Source: Trebonia sp. (GTDB lineage Bacteria; Actinomycetota; Actinomycetes; Streptosporangiales; Streptosporangiaceae). Taken from it: a stretch of 36,389 nt of DNA. The DNA lies in assembly GCA_030043595.1 (NCBI GenBank), contig JASHXJ010000495.1, positions 1 to 36,389 of the forward strand. Reading direction: 5' to 3'. Positions 8,234-17,486 of the stretch are shown piece after piece (the first letter of the stretch is position 1; each line of letters opens with the position of its first letter). The notes below the pieces were generated by a model. That model saw only the letters and a program-made list of their open reading frames with translations, did not search any database and was not told the DNA's origin. The translations under genes were made by a program, and so were the position numbers.

Positions 8234-10684
8234 TTAGAACGTGACCGGGTGCAGCGCGTCCAGCTTCGCGCGCACCTTGCCCGCTTCCAGGTGATGCAGG
8301 TCCTCGAAGATAGCGAGCGCCTCGGCCCAGACCTGGCGGGCGGAACGCGGGTCGCCGGTGCTCAGGTGAGTGTCACCGAGGTGGCTGAGCGCCCGGGCGA
8401 GGTCGAAGCGGTTGCCCGTCTCCCGGTCCAGGACGGTGGCGCGGTGGAAGCAGGCGGCTGCCTCGGCGTGATTGCCGAGCCGCTGCCAGACAAAGCCGAG
8501 GGTGTCCCACGTGCCCGCCTCGCCGGGTGAGTAGCCGATCGACCGGCACAGGTCGATCGCCTGCTGGCAGTCGGCGCGGGCCTGACCGAAATCGCCGAGG
8601 TGCGCGTTGTAATAGGCGGAGCTATTGAGCGCGCTAGCGCGGACCAGTTGCATGTTCAGGTCGTCAGGCGCGGCCTGCGACAGGTCCAGGGCTTCGAGCG
8701 TAATGGCGAGTCCCTCCTTGTACTTTCCCTGGAACTCGAAGACCTGCGCCGTGCACACGTCTGCCCGCGCCAGCCCAAGCGTGTCCCCAAGCTGGCGGAA
8801 CATCCGTCGCGCTTGCGATAGGCACGCGTGCGCCTCCGTGTAGGAACCGAGCATCACGTGCAGGCTGCCCAGCCCCCGGAGCGCACGCGCCTGTCCGTCG
8901 CGGTCGCCTCGCCGGCGGGCCGCCTCGAGCGCGGTGCGCTGCGTGGCCGCACCGTCGTGCCAGTGTCCGCACACGATGTCGAAGATCCACAGCACCACGG
9001 GCAGCCGCCAGGCGTGGTCGTCGAACCCCTCGTGCACGGCCAGCTCGATGATCTTGAGAAGTACCTGGTATTCGGCCTCAAGCCAGGCCAGCGCGGCCGC
9101 CTTGGTGGCGAACGGCTCCGGGGTGACCGAAGCGAACGGCATGCCGAGGTCGATCAGTTCGCGCCCCGGATACAGCACGAGCTGCGCCCCGTACGCCGTA
9201 TGCAGGTAGTGGTCCAGTAGCCGGCGGACCGCGTCGTGCCGCTCGCGGTCGCCCTCGCGCAGGGCCGCCTGCTCGCCGGCGTAGGCGCGAAGCAGGTCGT
9301 GGAACGTGTACCGGCCGGGCACGTTCTCGATGATCATGCTGGCCCGCGCTAGGTCGCGCAGAGCGGCGCGCGCCGTCCCCAGCGGAACCGCGGCAAGGCT
9401 GGCCGCCGCGGGTGCGCTGATGTCCGGTCCGCTGTGCAGCCCGAGCAGCCGGAACATCCGCGCCGTCGGGTCGGGCAGGTGGCGGTAAGACAGCGAGAAC
9501 ACGGTGCGCACGTTGGCGGCGGGATCGTCCACGTCGAGCGCGTCGAGACGGCCCTGCATCTCCGTGAGCTCGGTGGCGAGGGCGGTCAGCGGCAGGTGCG
9601 GCTGCGCCGCCGCACGGGCGACGATTACCGACAGTGCCAGCGGCAGCCGGGCGCACAGCGTAGCCAGCTCAGTGACCGCGGCCGGCTCGGCCGACGCGCG
9701 CTGCCTGCCGAGCCGCGCGGTCAGCAGCTCGTTCGCCTCGGCCGCGGTGAGCACGTCAAGGCTGAGCAACCGCGCGCCCTCGCGCGCCGCGAGGGCGGAC
9801 AGCTCGCGGCGGCTGGTGACGATCACGAAGCACTCGGGCGAGGCGGGCAGCAGCGGCCGTACCTGGGCGACATCCGCCGCATTGTCGAGCAGGACGAGCA
9901 TCTTCCGGTCGGCGAGCAGGCTCCGGTACAGCGCGGCCAGGCCGTCGATGTCTGCCGGGATCCGCTCCGGGTGCACCTGCAGCGCGTCGAGGAACCTGCG
10001 CAGCACATCGGCGGGGTCGGCCGGACGGTCGGCGGAATCGAAGCCGCGCAGGTTGGCGTAGAGCTGCCCGTCCGGGAAGCGGCCGGCGATCCGGTGCGCC
10101 CAGTGCAGGGCGAGTGCCGTCTTGCCCACGCCGGCGGTGCCGCCGATCGCGGAGATCACGACGCCGCTGGCGCTGTGGCCGAGGTCGTCGAGCATGGCGT
10201 CGAGCAGCCCGAGCTCGCCTGATCGCCCGGCGAAGTGCGGCAGCGCCGTGGGGAGCTGACGGGGGACCCCGGCCTGCGTGCCCCGCGCTGTACTCCCGAT
10301 TGGCTCAGCCCCCGTGCCCCCTGCGGTGCTCGCCGCACCGACGGCGCCCGCTGCCGGCATCGCCCCGGTCGGCTGGTCAGCCGGCTCTGGTGGCTCAGGC
10401 GCCCCGTCACCGGCGGCCCGGTATCGCGCCACCAGTTCAGCCCCGGCGGTCTCCGGCAGGCCGAGGGCGCGGGTCAGCGCACGGACCGAACTCGGGTACG
10501 GCCGCCGAGTCCGCCCGCGTTCCAGGTCGGCGATCGTCCGGACGCTGACCCCGGATTGTTCGGCCAGCTCCTCCTGGGTGAGACCGGCCGCGATGCGCCG
10601 CCCGCGCAGCCAGTGCCCCGGTGACTCGCTGGCCCCTGCCGCGCCCATGATCACCCGCCTGCCCGTCATCAGCCGGTTACGCAT
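8234..10684 (-). CDS. XRE HTH - NB-ARC ATPase - TPR transcriptional regulator (STAND/AfsR-like without the SARP domain)
   Basis: HTH: GHWLRGRRIAAGLTQEELAEQSGVSVRTIADLERGR; P-loop GGTAGVGKTALALHWAHR; KMLVLLDNA; C-terminal TPR-like repeats. The start may be an internal ATG (10648). Confidence 0.88.
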   Translation of the reverse strand: MRNRLMTGRRVIMGAAGASESPGHWLRGRRIAAGLTQEELAEQSGVSVRTIADLERGRTRRPYPSSVRALTRALGLPETAGAELVARYRAAGDGAPEPPEPADQPTGAMPAAGAVGAASTAGGTGAEPIGSTARGTQAGVPRQLPTALPHFAGRSGELGLLDAMLDDLGHSASGVVISAIGGTAGVGKTALALHWAHRIAGRFPDGQLYANLRGFDSADRPADPADVLRRFLDALQVHPERIPADIDGLAALYRSLLADRKMLVLLDNAADVAQVRPLLPASPECFVIVTSRRELSALAAREGARLLSLDVLTAAEANELLTARLGRQRASAEPAAVTELATLCARLPLALSVIVARAAAQPHLPLTALATELTEMQGRLDALDVDDPAANVRTVFSLSYRHLPDPTARMFRLLGLHSGPDISAPAAASLAAVPLGTARAALRDLARASMIIENVPGRYTFHDLLRAYAGEQAALREGDRERHDAVRRLLDHYLHTAYGAQLVLYPGRELIDLGMPFASVTPEPFATKAAALAWLEAEYQVLLKIIELAVHEGFDDHAWRLPVVLWIFDIVCGHWHDGAATQRTALEAARRRGDRDGQARALRGLGSLHVMLGSYTEAHACLSQARRMFRQLGDTLGLARADVCTAQVFEFQGKYKEGLAITLEALDLSQAAPDDLNMQLVRASALNSSAYYNAHLGDFGQARADCQQAIDLCRSIGYSPGEAGTWDTLGFVWQRLGNHAEAAACFHRATVLDRETGNRFDLARALSHLGDTHLSTGDPRSARQVWAEALAIFEDLHHLEAGKVRAKLDALHPVTF

Positions 10685-10887
10685 AGTTTAACGGTGACGC
10701 GACCGCCGGGCGCGTCTGTTGGACGTCCGGACTGTGTCTCGATAGTCGTAAATAGACCATTCTGCCAACGGTGTACCACATGTGACGGTTTAGCCACGTG
10801 AAGTTGCGGTTTCTGTCACTATGTCGACCGGTAGCTGGCTGGACCACTTGCGTGGCTGTCACGCGTCCGCCGGACGAAAGGGTCGCC

Positions 10888-12186
10888 GTGAGCAGTTCCC
10901 CGGCGCGACGGGCAACCTTTCGGAGCGTGTTCGCCGTGCGCGAGTTCCGCGCGCTGTGGGCTGCCCAGATCCTCTCGGTCGGCGGCGACCGCCTGGCCCT
11001 TGTCGCGCTGACGCTCCTTGTATATGAGCGGACCCGCTCGCCGTTGCTCGCCGCGGTCGCCTACGCCGCCGGCTACGTCCCGTACGTGCTGGGCGGTCTG
11101 TTCCTGTCCGGCCTCGCGGACCGGTTGCCGCGCCGGGAAGTGATGGTCGGCTGCGACGTGATCAGGGCAGCCCTGGTGGCGGTGATGCTCCTGCCGCACA
11201 TGCCGCTGGACGCTCTGGTCGCTTTGCTGTACGTGACCACGATGGTGCAGCCGCCGTTCGACGCGGCCCGGTCCGCGATCCTGCCTGACATCCTCGAGGG
11301 GGAGCGGTACGCGCTGGCGGCCGCGACGATGCAGACGACGTTCCGGGTGGCGGTCGTCGCGGGCGCGGCCGTCGGGGGAGTGATGGTTGCCCTGATCGGG
11401 GCCCGGTCCGCGCTCGGCGTGGATGCCGCGACGTTCGTCGCTTCCGCCGTGCTCGTCCGCTTCGGCACCCGGGCCCGGCCCGCCCCGGCCGGACGGTCTG
11501 GACAAGGACAGCTGGCCCGCCTGAGTGGCGGCGCCAGGCTGGTCTTCGAAGACAGGGCGCTGCGGACCCTGCTGCTGCTCGGCTGGCTGGTAGCGCTGTA
11601 CGAGATTCCCGAGGGGCTAGCGGCTCCCTACGCCGCACGGCTCGGCGGCGGGCCGGTCGCGGCCGGACTGCTCATCGCGTCAACGCAGGCCGGCGCCGTG
11701 CTGTTCACGCCGGTCTTCACCGGCAAGATCGGACCGCTGACGCGACTGCGCTGGATGGGCCCGATGGCGGTCTGCACCTGCGCGGTGCTCGTGCTTACCA
11801 TCGTGGGCCCTGGTCTTGCCGTCTCGATGGCGATCTTCGCACTGTCGGGGACGTTCGCGATCTATCAGATCGCGGCGAACACCGCGTTCGTTGCCCGGCT
11901 GCCGAACGAGCGCCGGGCTCAGGCGTTTGGCCTCGCCAACGCCGGGCTGGTTGTCGGCCAGGGGGTGGCCTTCCTGCTGGCCGGCGCGGCCGCCGAGGTG
12001 GTACCTCCCTCGACGGTGATCGCTCTAGGCGGGGCGCTGAGCGCCCTGGCGGCCTGGGGTCTGGCGCTCCGCTGGCGGCGCATGTCGCCTGCCGTCGGGC
12101 GGCACACCGCGCGGCATCTCCGCGGCCATGCTCCGGTTGCCGGGCAGGCGCCCGTCCACGCGGTTCGATCTCGGGTCAGGGGCTAG
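10888..12186 (+). CDS. MFS transporter (macrolide-efflux-like)
   Basis: VREFRALWAAQILSVGGDRLALVALTLLVYERTRSPLLAAVAYAAGYVPYVLGGLFLSGLADRLPRR; probable GTG start at 10888 (frame open from 10798). Confidence 0.85.
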   Translation: MSSSPARRATFRSVFAVREFRALWAAQILSVGGDRLALVALTLLVYERTRSPLLAAVAYAAGYVPYVLGGLFLSGLADRLPRREVMVGCDVIRAALVAVMLLPHMPLDALVALLYVTTMVQPPFDAARSAILPDILEGERYALAAATMQTTFRVAVVAGAAVGGVMVALIGARSALGVDAATFVASAVLVRFGTRARPAPAGRSGQGQLARLSGGARLVFEDRALRTLLLLGWLVALYEIPEGLAAPYAARLGGGPVAAGLLIASTQAGAVLFTPVFTGKIGPLTRLRWMGPMAVCTCAVLVLTIVGPGLAVSMAIFALSGTFAIYQIAANTAFVARLPNERRAQAFGLANAGLVVGQGVAFLLAGAAAEVVPPSTVIALGGALSALAAWGLALRWRRMSPAVGRHTARHLRGHAPVAGQAPVHAVRSRVRG

Positions 12187-12569
12187 ATTTCTAGATTTCT
12201 CGGGTCGATCGGGTAAGAGGCTGGAGCGGTATCCTGGGTCAGGTCCACGTGTCACGCATGATGCGTCATCCCTTCGGTGTGAGAAGTTTCGTCGTCTATT
12301 TGCACTTTGGTAGCTTCAGACCCAAACGGTGCGCACAGCAAACGCCTCCTCACAGCCACCTCCTGTACTTTTCGACGTCGACATTCACTCAGCTGTCTCC
12401 AGTGTGAATATGTCTCCGCGTCATCGTTGCTACGCACCATTTAGCCCCGTGTTGTCCCGAGTTGTTCGTGAATCCGTCGGCAATAGTTACCTCGACCGGC
12501 ATAGATGGGTTATGGTAGCTATACGCAGCTAGTCATTTACGGTGAGCTGCTACTACAAGGCAGACTCTG

Positions 12570-13964
12570 GTGTCACTTACGGAACGGTGGAAGATGCGGC
12601 CCTCGTCCCTCACCAGCCGCCTCAAAGCGGGCGTGAATGTGAGGGACTGGCCCTGGTGGCGGCTTCCGCCAGCGCTTCGCTGGTATGTGGCGACTCCGCC
12701 TTTGCTGGCGCTGGCCGCTGTCGGCATCACAGTTCGCTGGTCTGAGTGGCATGCGATTGACCTGGCAAAATTCACGCTGTTGGTGTGCTGCGGCATGATC
12801 TCTGTGGCATGCACTCCGCGCATCGCCTATGGCAGCGTCGCAATGACGAGGGATTTCGTCACGGTATGGGTGCTCCCGGCCGCGATCTTGCTGCCTCCCG
12901 TCTACGCCGTGCTTATGCCAATCCCCTTGCTCGCGCTCATCCAGTGGTGGGTCCACCGGGGAATCGTCTACCGCAGAGTCTTTACAGCGTCGACCATCAG
13001 CCTCGGCTACGTCTGCGCGTCACTGCTGTTCCGGGCGTTTCCGCCATCTATCGCAGGCTCATCCGTTGGCTCTGGCCTGCACGCCCTCACCTGGGCCGCG
13101 GTCGTCGCGCTGTGCGAGGTCGTGGGCGGCCGGGGCCATCACTTCCTCATCGTCGGCGCGGTAAAGCTGTCCGACCCGAACGCGCGCATGCGGGACCTGG
13201 AATGGAATCGCGAAGCGCTGCAGGGCGACTTCGCGGAAATCGATCTGGCCGTCCTGATTACCCTTGTTCTGGCCATTAGCCCGGTGCTCGCGGTCTTCGC
13301 CGTGCCGACGGTGCTCCTGGTCAGGCGCTTCATGATGCACGCACAGCTCGTCGCCCAGTCCCGGATTGACGCCAAGACGGGCCTGCTCAATGTCTCCACA
13401 TGGGAAAGGGAAGCCGAGGGAGAGCTTTCCCGCGCGGTCAGGACCCGCAGTCCGCTTGCGATCGCACTAGTCGATATTGACCACTTCAAGCTGGTCAATG
13501 ACACGCACGGCCACCTTGTTGGCGACAAGGTGCTGCGGGCCGTCGCCGACGCGCTCACGAGTCAGCTGCGGGACTACGACAGGGCCGGCAGGTTCGGCGG
13601 GGAGGAATTCGTCCTCCTGCTCGCGGGAACCAATGAAAGCGATGCCGGCAAGATAGCGGAGCGATTGCGCAAATACGTCGCCGGAATGGCAGTTCCCGTT
13701 GACGAGCGGCCCGACGCCCCCTGTGTCCGGCTGACCATCTCCATCGGGGTCACGGCGATGCCCAGTGGCGCGAGCCGCGAGCTCACCGACCTGCTCGCCG
13801 CCGCCGATTCGGCGCTTTACCACGCCAAGCAGACTGGCCGGAACAAGGTCATCGTGGCCGCCGCTAATCGAGACATGGACCTCGACGTCGGACTCAGCGG
13901 ACCGGTGGAGCTAGCCCGTGTCGATCCCACCGCCGCTTCTTTATGCCCGGCGAGGTTACTCTAA
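12570..13964 (+). CDS. membrane-bound GGDEF diguanylate cyclase
   Basis: Hydrophobic N-terminal region; RIDAKTGLLNVSTWE, ALVDIDHFKLVNDTHGHLVGDKVL, RFGGEEFVLLLAG (GGEEF), RDYD I-site. Confidence 0.92.
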   Translation: MSLTERWKMRPSSLTSRLKAGVNVRDWPWWRLPPALRWYVATPPLLALAAVGITVRWSEWHAIDLAKFTLLVCCGMISVACTPRIAYGSVAMTRDFVTVWVLPAAILLPPVYAVLMPIPLLALIQWWVHRGIVYRRVFTASTISLGYVCASLLFRAFPPSIAGSSVGSGLHALTWAAVVALCEVVGGRGHHFLIVGAVKLSDPNARMRDLEWNREALQGDFAEIDLAVLITLVLAISPVLAVFAVPTVLLVRRFMMHAQLVAQSRIDAKTGLLNVSTWEREAEGELSRAVRTRSPLAIALVDIDHFKLVNDTHGHLVGDKVLRAVADALTSQLRDYDRAGRFGGEEFVLLLAGTNESDAGKIAERLRKYVAGMAVPVDERPDAPCVRLTISIGVTAMPSGASRELTDLLAAADSALYHAKQTGRNKVIVAAANRDMDLDVGLSGPVELARVDPTAASLCPARLL

Positions 13965-14231
13965 GTATTCGACACAGCACGCAACGCGCCATCTCTGTGA
14001 GTCCTGATGGTCGGCGACAGCCCATCGGGCGCGTTTTCCCGGTGCGAAAGCCTGGCGGCTAGCGCCGCCTGGACGGGAATGCCTGCGGCTTTCCCTCATT
14101 CCCGCCACTGGGTTCTGCGCCGGCTATAAACCCGTGAACTTCGCCCTTTCCCATGAGAATTCCTTAACTCAATTACGGCAGTTGTAGATCGTTATTCGGG
14201 CAGTGCATCGGCGTAGTACGGCAGTAGCCAT

Positions 14232-14670
14232 TTAATAGCTGACCAGGGCAATCACCTCTGTTTTCGCGGTGAGGCGGGTGCGCTGGTGGTATCAGCAGGC
14301 GAGGGCCTGGTGGCGTCGTCGTCAGGTCAGCCAGTGCACCGCCTGGCCGGGCGGGGCGGCCCGGGTGAGCTGTGCGGCGAGCAGCCGGGCGATCTCGGCG
14401 ACGGTCAGCGGGATCATCCCGGGCGTGTCCGGCGGCGGCTGGCCGGGGCTGGCCGGGGCTGGCCGGGGGCGGCGGCTGGGTATCGGTGCGGTCTTCGAGC
14501 TGGGCGGCGGTGATGGCGCAGATGGCCAGGGCGGCCATGACCAGCACAGTGTGCCGGGCGATCGCGGTGTACAGGCGGACCTGGGAGTCATCGAGCCCGA
14601 AGCAGGACTTGGCAGCCCGGAAATCTTCCTCGGCCAGCCACCGCAGCCCGGCTGCGCGGATCAGCCGGGT
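14232..14670 (-). pseudogene. IS701-like transposase, C-terminal remnant with frameshift and two nonsense codons
   Basis: Minus strand: TRLIRAAGLRWLAEEDFRAAKSCFGLDDSQVRLYTAIARHTVLVMAALAICAITAAQLEDRTDTQ, then frameshift to PGMIPLTVAEIARLLAAQLTRAAPPGQAVHWLT*RRRHQALAC*YHQRTRLTAKTE. Confidence 0.75.
14437..14466. repeat. 3 x 10-bp tandem repeat GGCTGGCCGG inside transposase remnant
   Basis: Exact units 14437-14446, 14447-14456, 14457-14466. Confidence 0.9.
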
Positions 14671-14675
14671 TAGCG

Positions 14676-14905
14676 TTCGCCTACGTCGCCGGGCAGCTCT
14701 CCGACGGCACCGCCCTGCCCCTGATGCGGCTAGGCTACGCAGGCTCCGCCACTACCTGGGGTTTCGCCATCTGCCGCGCCAGCCACGACGACTACGAGAA
14801 ATCCGTCCTGCCCAGCGGCTACCCAGCCGGGACCCCACAGGAAGCCCTCGACTGCGCCTGCGCGCAGCAGCCCCGCATCTGCCCGTCCGGTGCCCCCGAC
14901 GATGA
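14676..14905 (+). pseudogene. fragment of an unidentified protein-coding sequence
   Basis: FAYVAGQLSDGTALPLMRLGYAGSATTWGFAICRASHDDYEKSVLPSGYPAGTPQEALDCAC reads as coding-like, but the frame lacks a natural 5' end because it abuts the transposase remnant. Confidence 0.4.
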
Positions 14906-14913
14906 CACGCAGA

Positions 14914-14938
14914 TTCACAGAAACTGTGCTACTGTGAA
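14914..14938. promoter_or_regulatory. nested inverted repeats upstream of vapB-like gene, candidate TA operator
   Basis: TTCACAG-11-CTGTGAA (14914-14920/14932-14938) and nested CACAG-AAA-CTGTG (14916-14928). Confidence 0.6.
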
Positions 14939-14941
14939 GCT

Positions 14942-15181
14942 GTGAAGAATATTACGGTCTCCGTTCCCGATCACGTGTACCGCAACGCCCGGGTCGCCGC
15001 CGCGCAGCGCGACACCTCGCTGAGCGCGCTGGTCGTCAGCTACCTTGAGCGCCTGTCCGGGCGGATGGACGAGTTCGCCCGGCTGGAGTCGCTGCAGCAC
15101 GAGGTGCAGGCCGAGATCGGCCAGTTCCGCGCGGCTGACCGGCTCGGCCGCGACGAGGTTCACGACCGTGCGGTTCGTTGA
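14942..15181 (+). CDS. VapB-like antitoxin
   Basis: MKNITVSVPDHVYRNARVAAAQRDTSLSALVVSYLERLSG: short RHH-like N-terminus, directly upstream of and overlapping a PIN toxin. Confidence 0.8.
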   Translation: MKNITVSVPDHVYRNARVAAAQRDTSLSALVVSYLERLSGRMDEFARLESLQHEVQAEIGQFRAADRLGRDEVHDRAVR

Positions 15182-15575
15182 CACCAACGTCCTGCTCTAC
15201 GCGATCTCACGCGACCCCGCCGAGCAGGACAAGGCCAAGCAGGCCAACGACATCCTGGCCGATCGTGAACTGGCCCTGTCCGTCCAGGTGCTGCAGGAGT
15301 TTTACGTGCAGGCCACCCGCGCCAGCCGGCCCGACCCCATCACGCACCAGCAGGCCGTCCGGCTGATCGAGTCATTCCGCCGCTTCCCCGTCCAGGACAT
15401 CACCAGCGCGATCGTGATGGCGGCCCTGGACACGCGCCAGCGGTTCCAGGTTTCATATTGGGACTCCGCGATCATCGAGGCATCCCGCGCCATGGGATGC
15501 GCCGAAGTCCTGTCCGAAGACCTGGGAGACGGCCAAGACTACGCCGGAGTCCGCGTGATCAACCCATTCCGCTAA
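15168..15575 (+). CDS. PIN domain ribonuclease toxin (VapC family)
   Basis: GTG start overlapping the antitoxin; RFVDTNVLLYAISRDPAEQDKA...VQVLQEFYVQAT...VSYWDSAIIEAS...CAEVLSEDLGDGQ has the PIN acidic residues. Confidence 0.9.
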   Translation: MRFVDTNVLLYAISRDPAEQDKAKQANDILADRELALSVQVLQEFYVQATRASRPDPITHQQAVRLIESFRRFPVQDITSAIVMAALDTRQRFQVSYWDSAIIEASRAMGCAEVLSEDLGDGQDYAGVRVINPFR

Positions 15576-16055
15576 TCCACCACGCAAAAGTGGAACCAGC
15601 CCTGCGGCCCCTACCTCGGCGACCACACCGCCTGGATCACCCAGTCACCCGTGACGAATTAACGGGCGCGACCACTAGTGTAAGAATCTACATTATTGCA
15701 CAGACTCGCGTGGCTTAGATGCTATTAGCGATTCGAGGGGCCGATCAAGACGTTTGATGTTGGTAGGTGGCGCTGAAAATATAGCAATCAAGATCGCTAT
15801 CGTGTTCGCCAAGTTGATTATTGACATTAGATGGTGAAGAGTTGTGCGCTTCAGAACAAGCCAGAAGAACCGACTGAGAAAGACGTGGGTTGGGTTTCGA
15901 TGCCCCGTTCGAAACCGTGTTGCGCGGCGCCATCTGTGGCTAATTCTTCATGCTTCGGGGGTAGCGCTCCCCTGCATGCTTGCGGAGAATGGGCAGCATC
16001 GGCCGGGATGCGGAAATGGTCGACGTATATCAATGCTGTACTAGCGGGAGATCGA

Positions 16056-16673
16056 ATGAAAACTTCATGGCCAAGAGTCCCTGCTCCGATCGTGACTGTG
16101 AGCACGGTGTGCATGGGAGCAATGATCATCGTCGGCTGCGCGGGGGGTAATACGACGGTGACGGTCACAACCACGCCGACCACTCAGGCTCCAACTGCCG
16201 CCCCGAGCACAGCAGGCTCAGCCGCTTCCGCCTCCCCGCCTTCCGGGACAGCAGTGGCCTCTCCGACGATAAGCCCTGTCGCCTCGGCCCCAGCTTCGTC
16301 CGGGCCGCCCAATGGAACGCAACTTGCCACATATTCCTTCCAGCTTCCGAACGGTTATTGGGCGCCCCTAGGCCTAACCGCGCCCACCCGCGCGCAGCTT
16401 ACCAATCAGTCGCAACTGGATATCCAGTACAACGGAGAGCTCTATTTTGGAGTTAACGACCAGGTACTGGCATTGCCAAATAATTCTGTACCGACCTACC
16501 AGGCATGCGCGAACAACAACCAGATCGAGAACGGCGGGCTGGGATTGAACGCGGTTAGGGGTACCGCCTTCTGCGTAGTCGAAGGTAGAACTATCGCCGG
16601 GGTCGAAGTGGGCTCGGTAAATGACAACCCTGCGTACGTTGTGCTGAACGTCACGATATGGCAGTACACCTAA
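16056..16673 (+). CDS. putative lipoprotein with Thr/Ser/Pro/Ala-rich linker
   Basis: ATG 16056; hydrophobic signal ending in lipobox IVGC; low-complexity linker followed by a compact domain. Confidence 0.7.
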   Translation: MKTSWPRVPAPIVTVSTVCMGAMIIVGCAGGNTTVTVTTTPTTQAPTAAPSTAGSAASASPPSGTAVASPTISPVASAPASSGPPNGTQLATYSFQLPNGYWAPLGLTAPTRAQLTNQSQLDIQYNGELYFGVNDQVLALPNNSVPTYQACANNNQIENGGLGLNAVRGTAFCVVEGRTIAGVEVGSVNDNPAYVVLNVTIWQYT

Positions 16674-16777
16674 AGAGACCGCCGTTTTTGGCGGAGGAGG
16701 CGGTGCTCTTACGTTCATTGTCCAATTGCGCGGCGTATAGTATAGAGCGCTGCGTGGTCCCAGCGCGTATCCTGCAT

Positions 16778-16857
16778 GGCGAAGAGCGCTCCAGTCCGCG
16801 GGAAATTTGCGTAGGTGTGGTGACCTGCAATCTCCCAGAACCAGGGCGCTCTTCGCC
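16778..16857. repeat. inverted repeat, 12-bp perfect arms GGCGAAGAGCGC / GCGCTCTTCGCC, 56-bp spacer
   Basis: Arms at 16778-16789 and 16846-16857. Confidence 0.85.
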
Positions 16858-17091
16858 CTTAAACCGGCAAGAACAGCTGCCCTGCGGGCGTCCGCGATTC
16901 CCGCCCAGATCGCCCCGCACCCATAAGGTGCAGCACCCGCTCGAGTCCGCGCCAACACCGCCGCGGCCCGCGCCCGGCCTGGCATGACAGCGGTTCAGCA
17001 GGCTCGGCACAGCAGCGTACATATCAGCTCAAACCGGCTCCCAGGGCCTGCCAACCCGGGTAAGCTCAGCACGCACGCGAAGAAGCCCTGT

Positions 17092-17117
17092 ATTCCTGCC
17101 CGATATCGGGCAGGAAT
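17092..17117. repeat. perfect 26-bp palindrome ATTCCTGCCCGATATCGGGCAGGAAT
   Basis: 13-bp arms with no spacer, 40 bp upstream of the ORF at 17158. Confidence 0.9.
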
Positions 17118-17157
17118 CTTGTAGTAAACGAAGGGCGCTGTCACACTGGTCATCGCT

Positions 17158-17427
17158 ATGAGCGAGTCGTATCCGCAGGACTTGGTCCGCCACGTCGCGG
17201 CGTCTACCGGGCTTCCCGAGGCGACAGCGACGCGAGTGGTGGCAGATGTCACGTCGTACTACGCCGAGACCGTCGAGGACTTCGTACGCAGGCGACACGA
17301 AGAGCTCAAACGTAAGCAGCGCAAGAACGACGAGATCTGGCCGCAGATCGCGGCTGAGCTGGTCACCCGCAGGTTCGGGCCACCGGAACTGTCCGGCCGC
17401 CAGCTGCGGCGCATCGTCTACGGCTGA
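17158..17427 (+). CDS. small hypothetical protein, Arg/Lys/Glu-rich
   Basis: 89 aa ORF MSESYPQDLVRHVAASTGLPEATATRVVADVTSYYAETVEDFVRRRHEELKRK...RQLRRIVYG upstream of glmS on the same strand. Confidence 0.65.
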   Translation: MSESYPQDLVRHVAASTGLPEATATRVVADVTSYYAETVEDFVRRRHEELKRKQRKNDEIWPQIAAELVTRRFGPPELSGRQLRRIVYG

Positions 17428-17486
17428 CAGCAGAGCCGGCCAGCCCCAGCGTGGGCCGGACCGGCCAGACCGAGAGGAGAAGGCGC

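Noticed and set aside
16374-17022. overlapping ORFs on both strands (16374-16985 -, 16651-17022 -, 16658-16987 +) after the lipoprotein gene
   Set aside because: No recognisable domains, and partly antisense to the lipoprotein; left unannotated.
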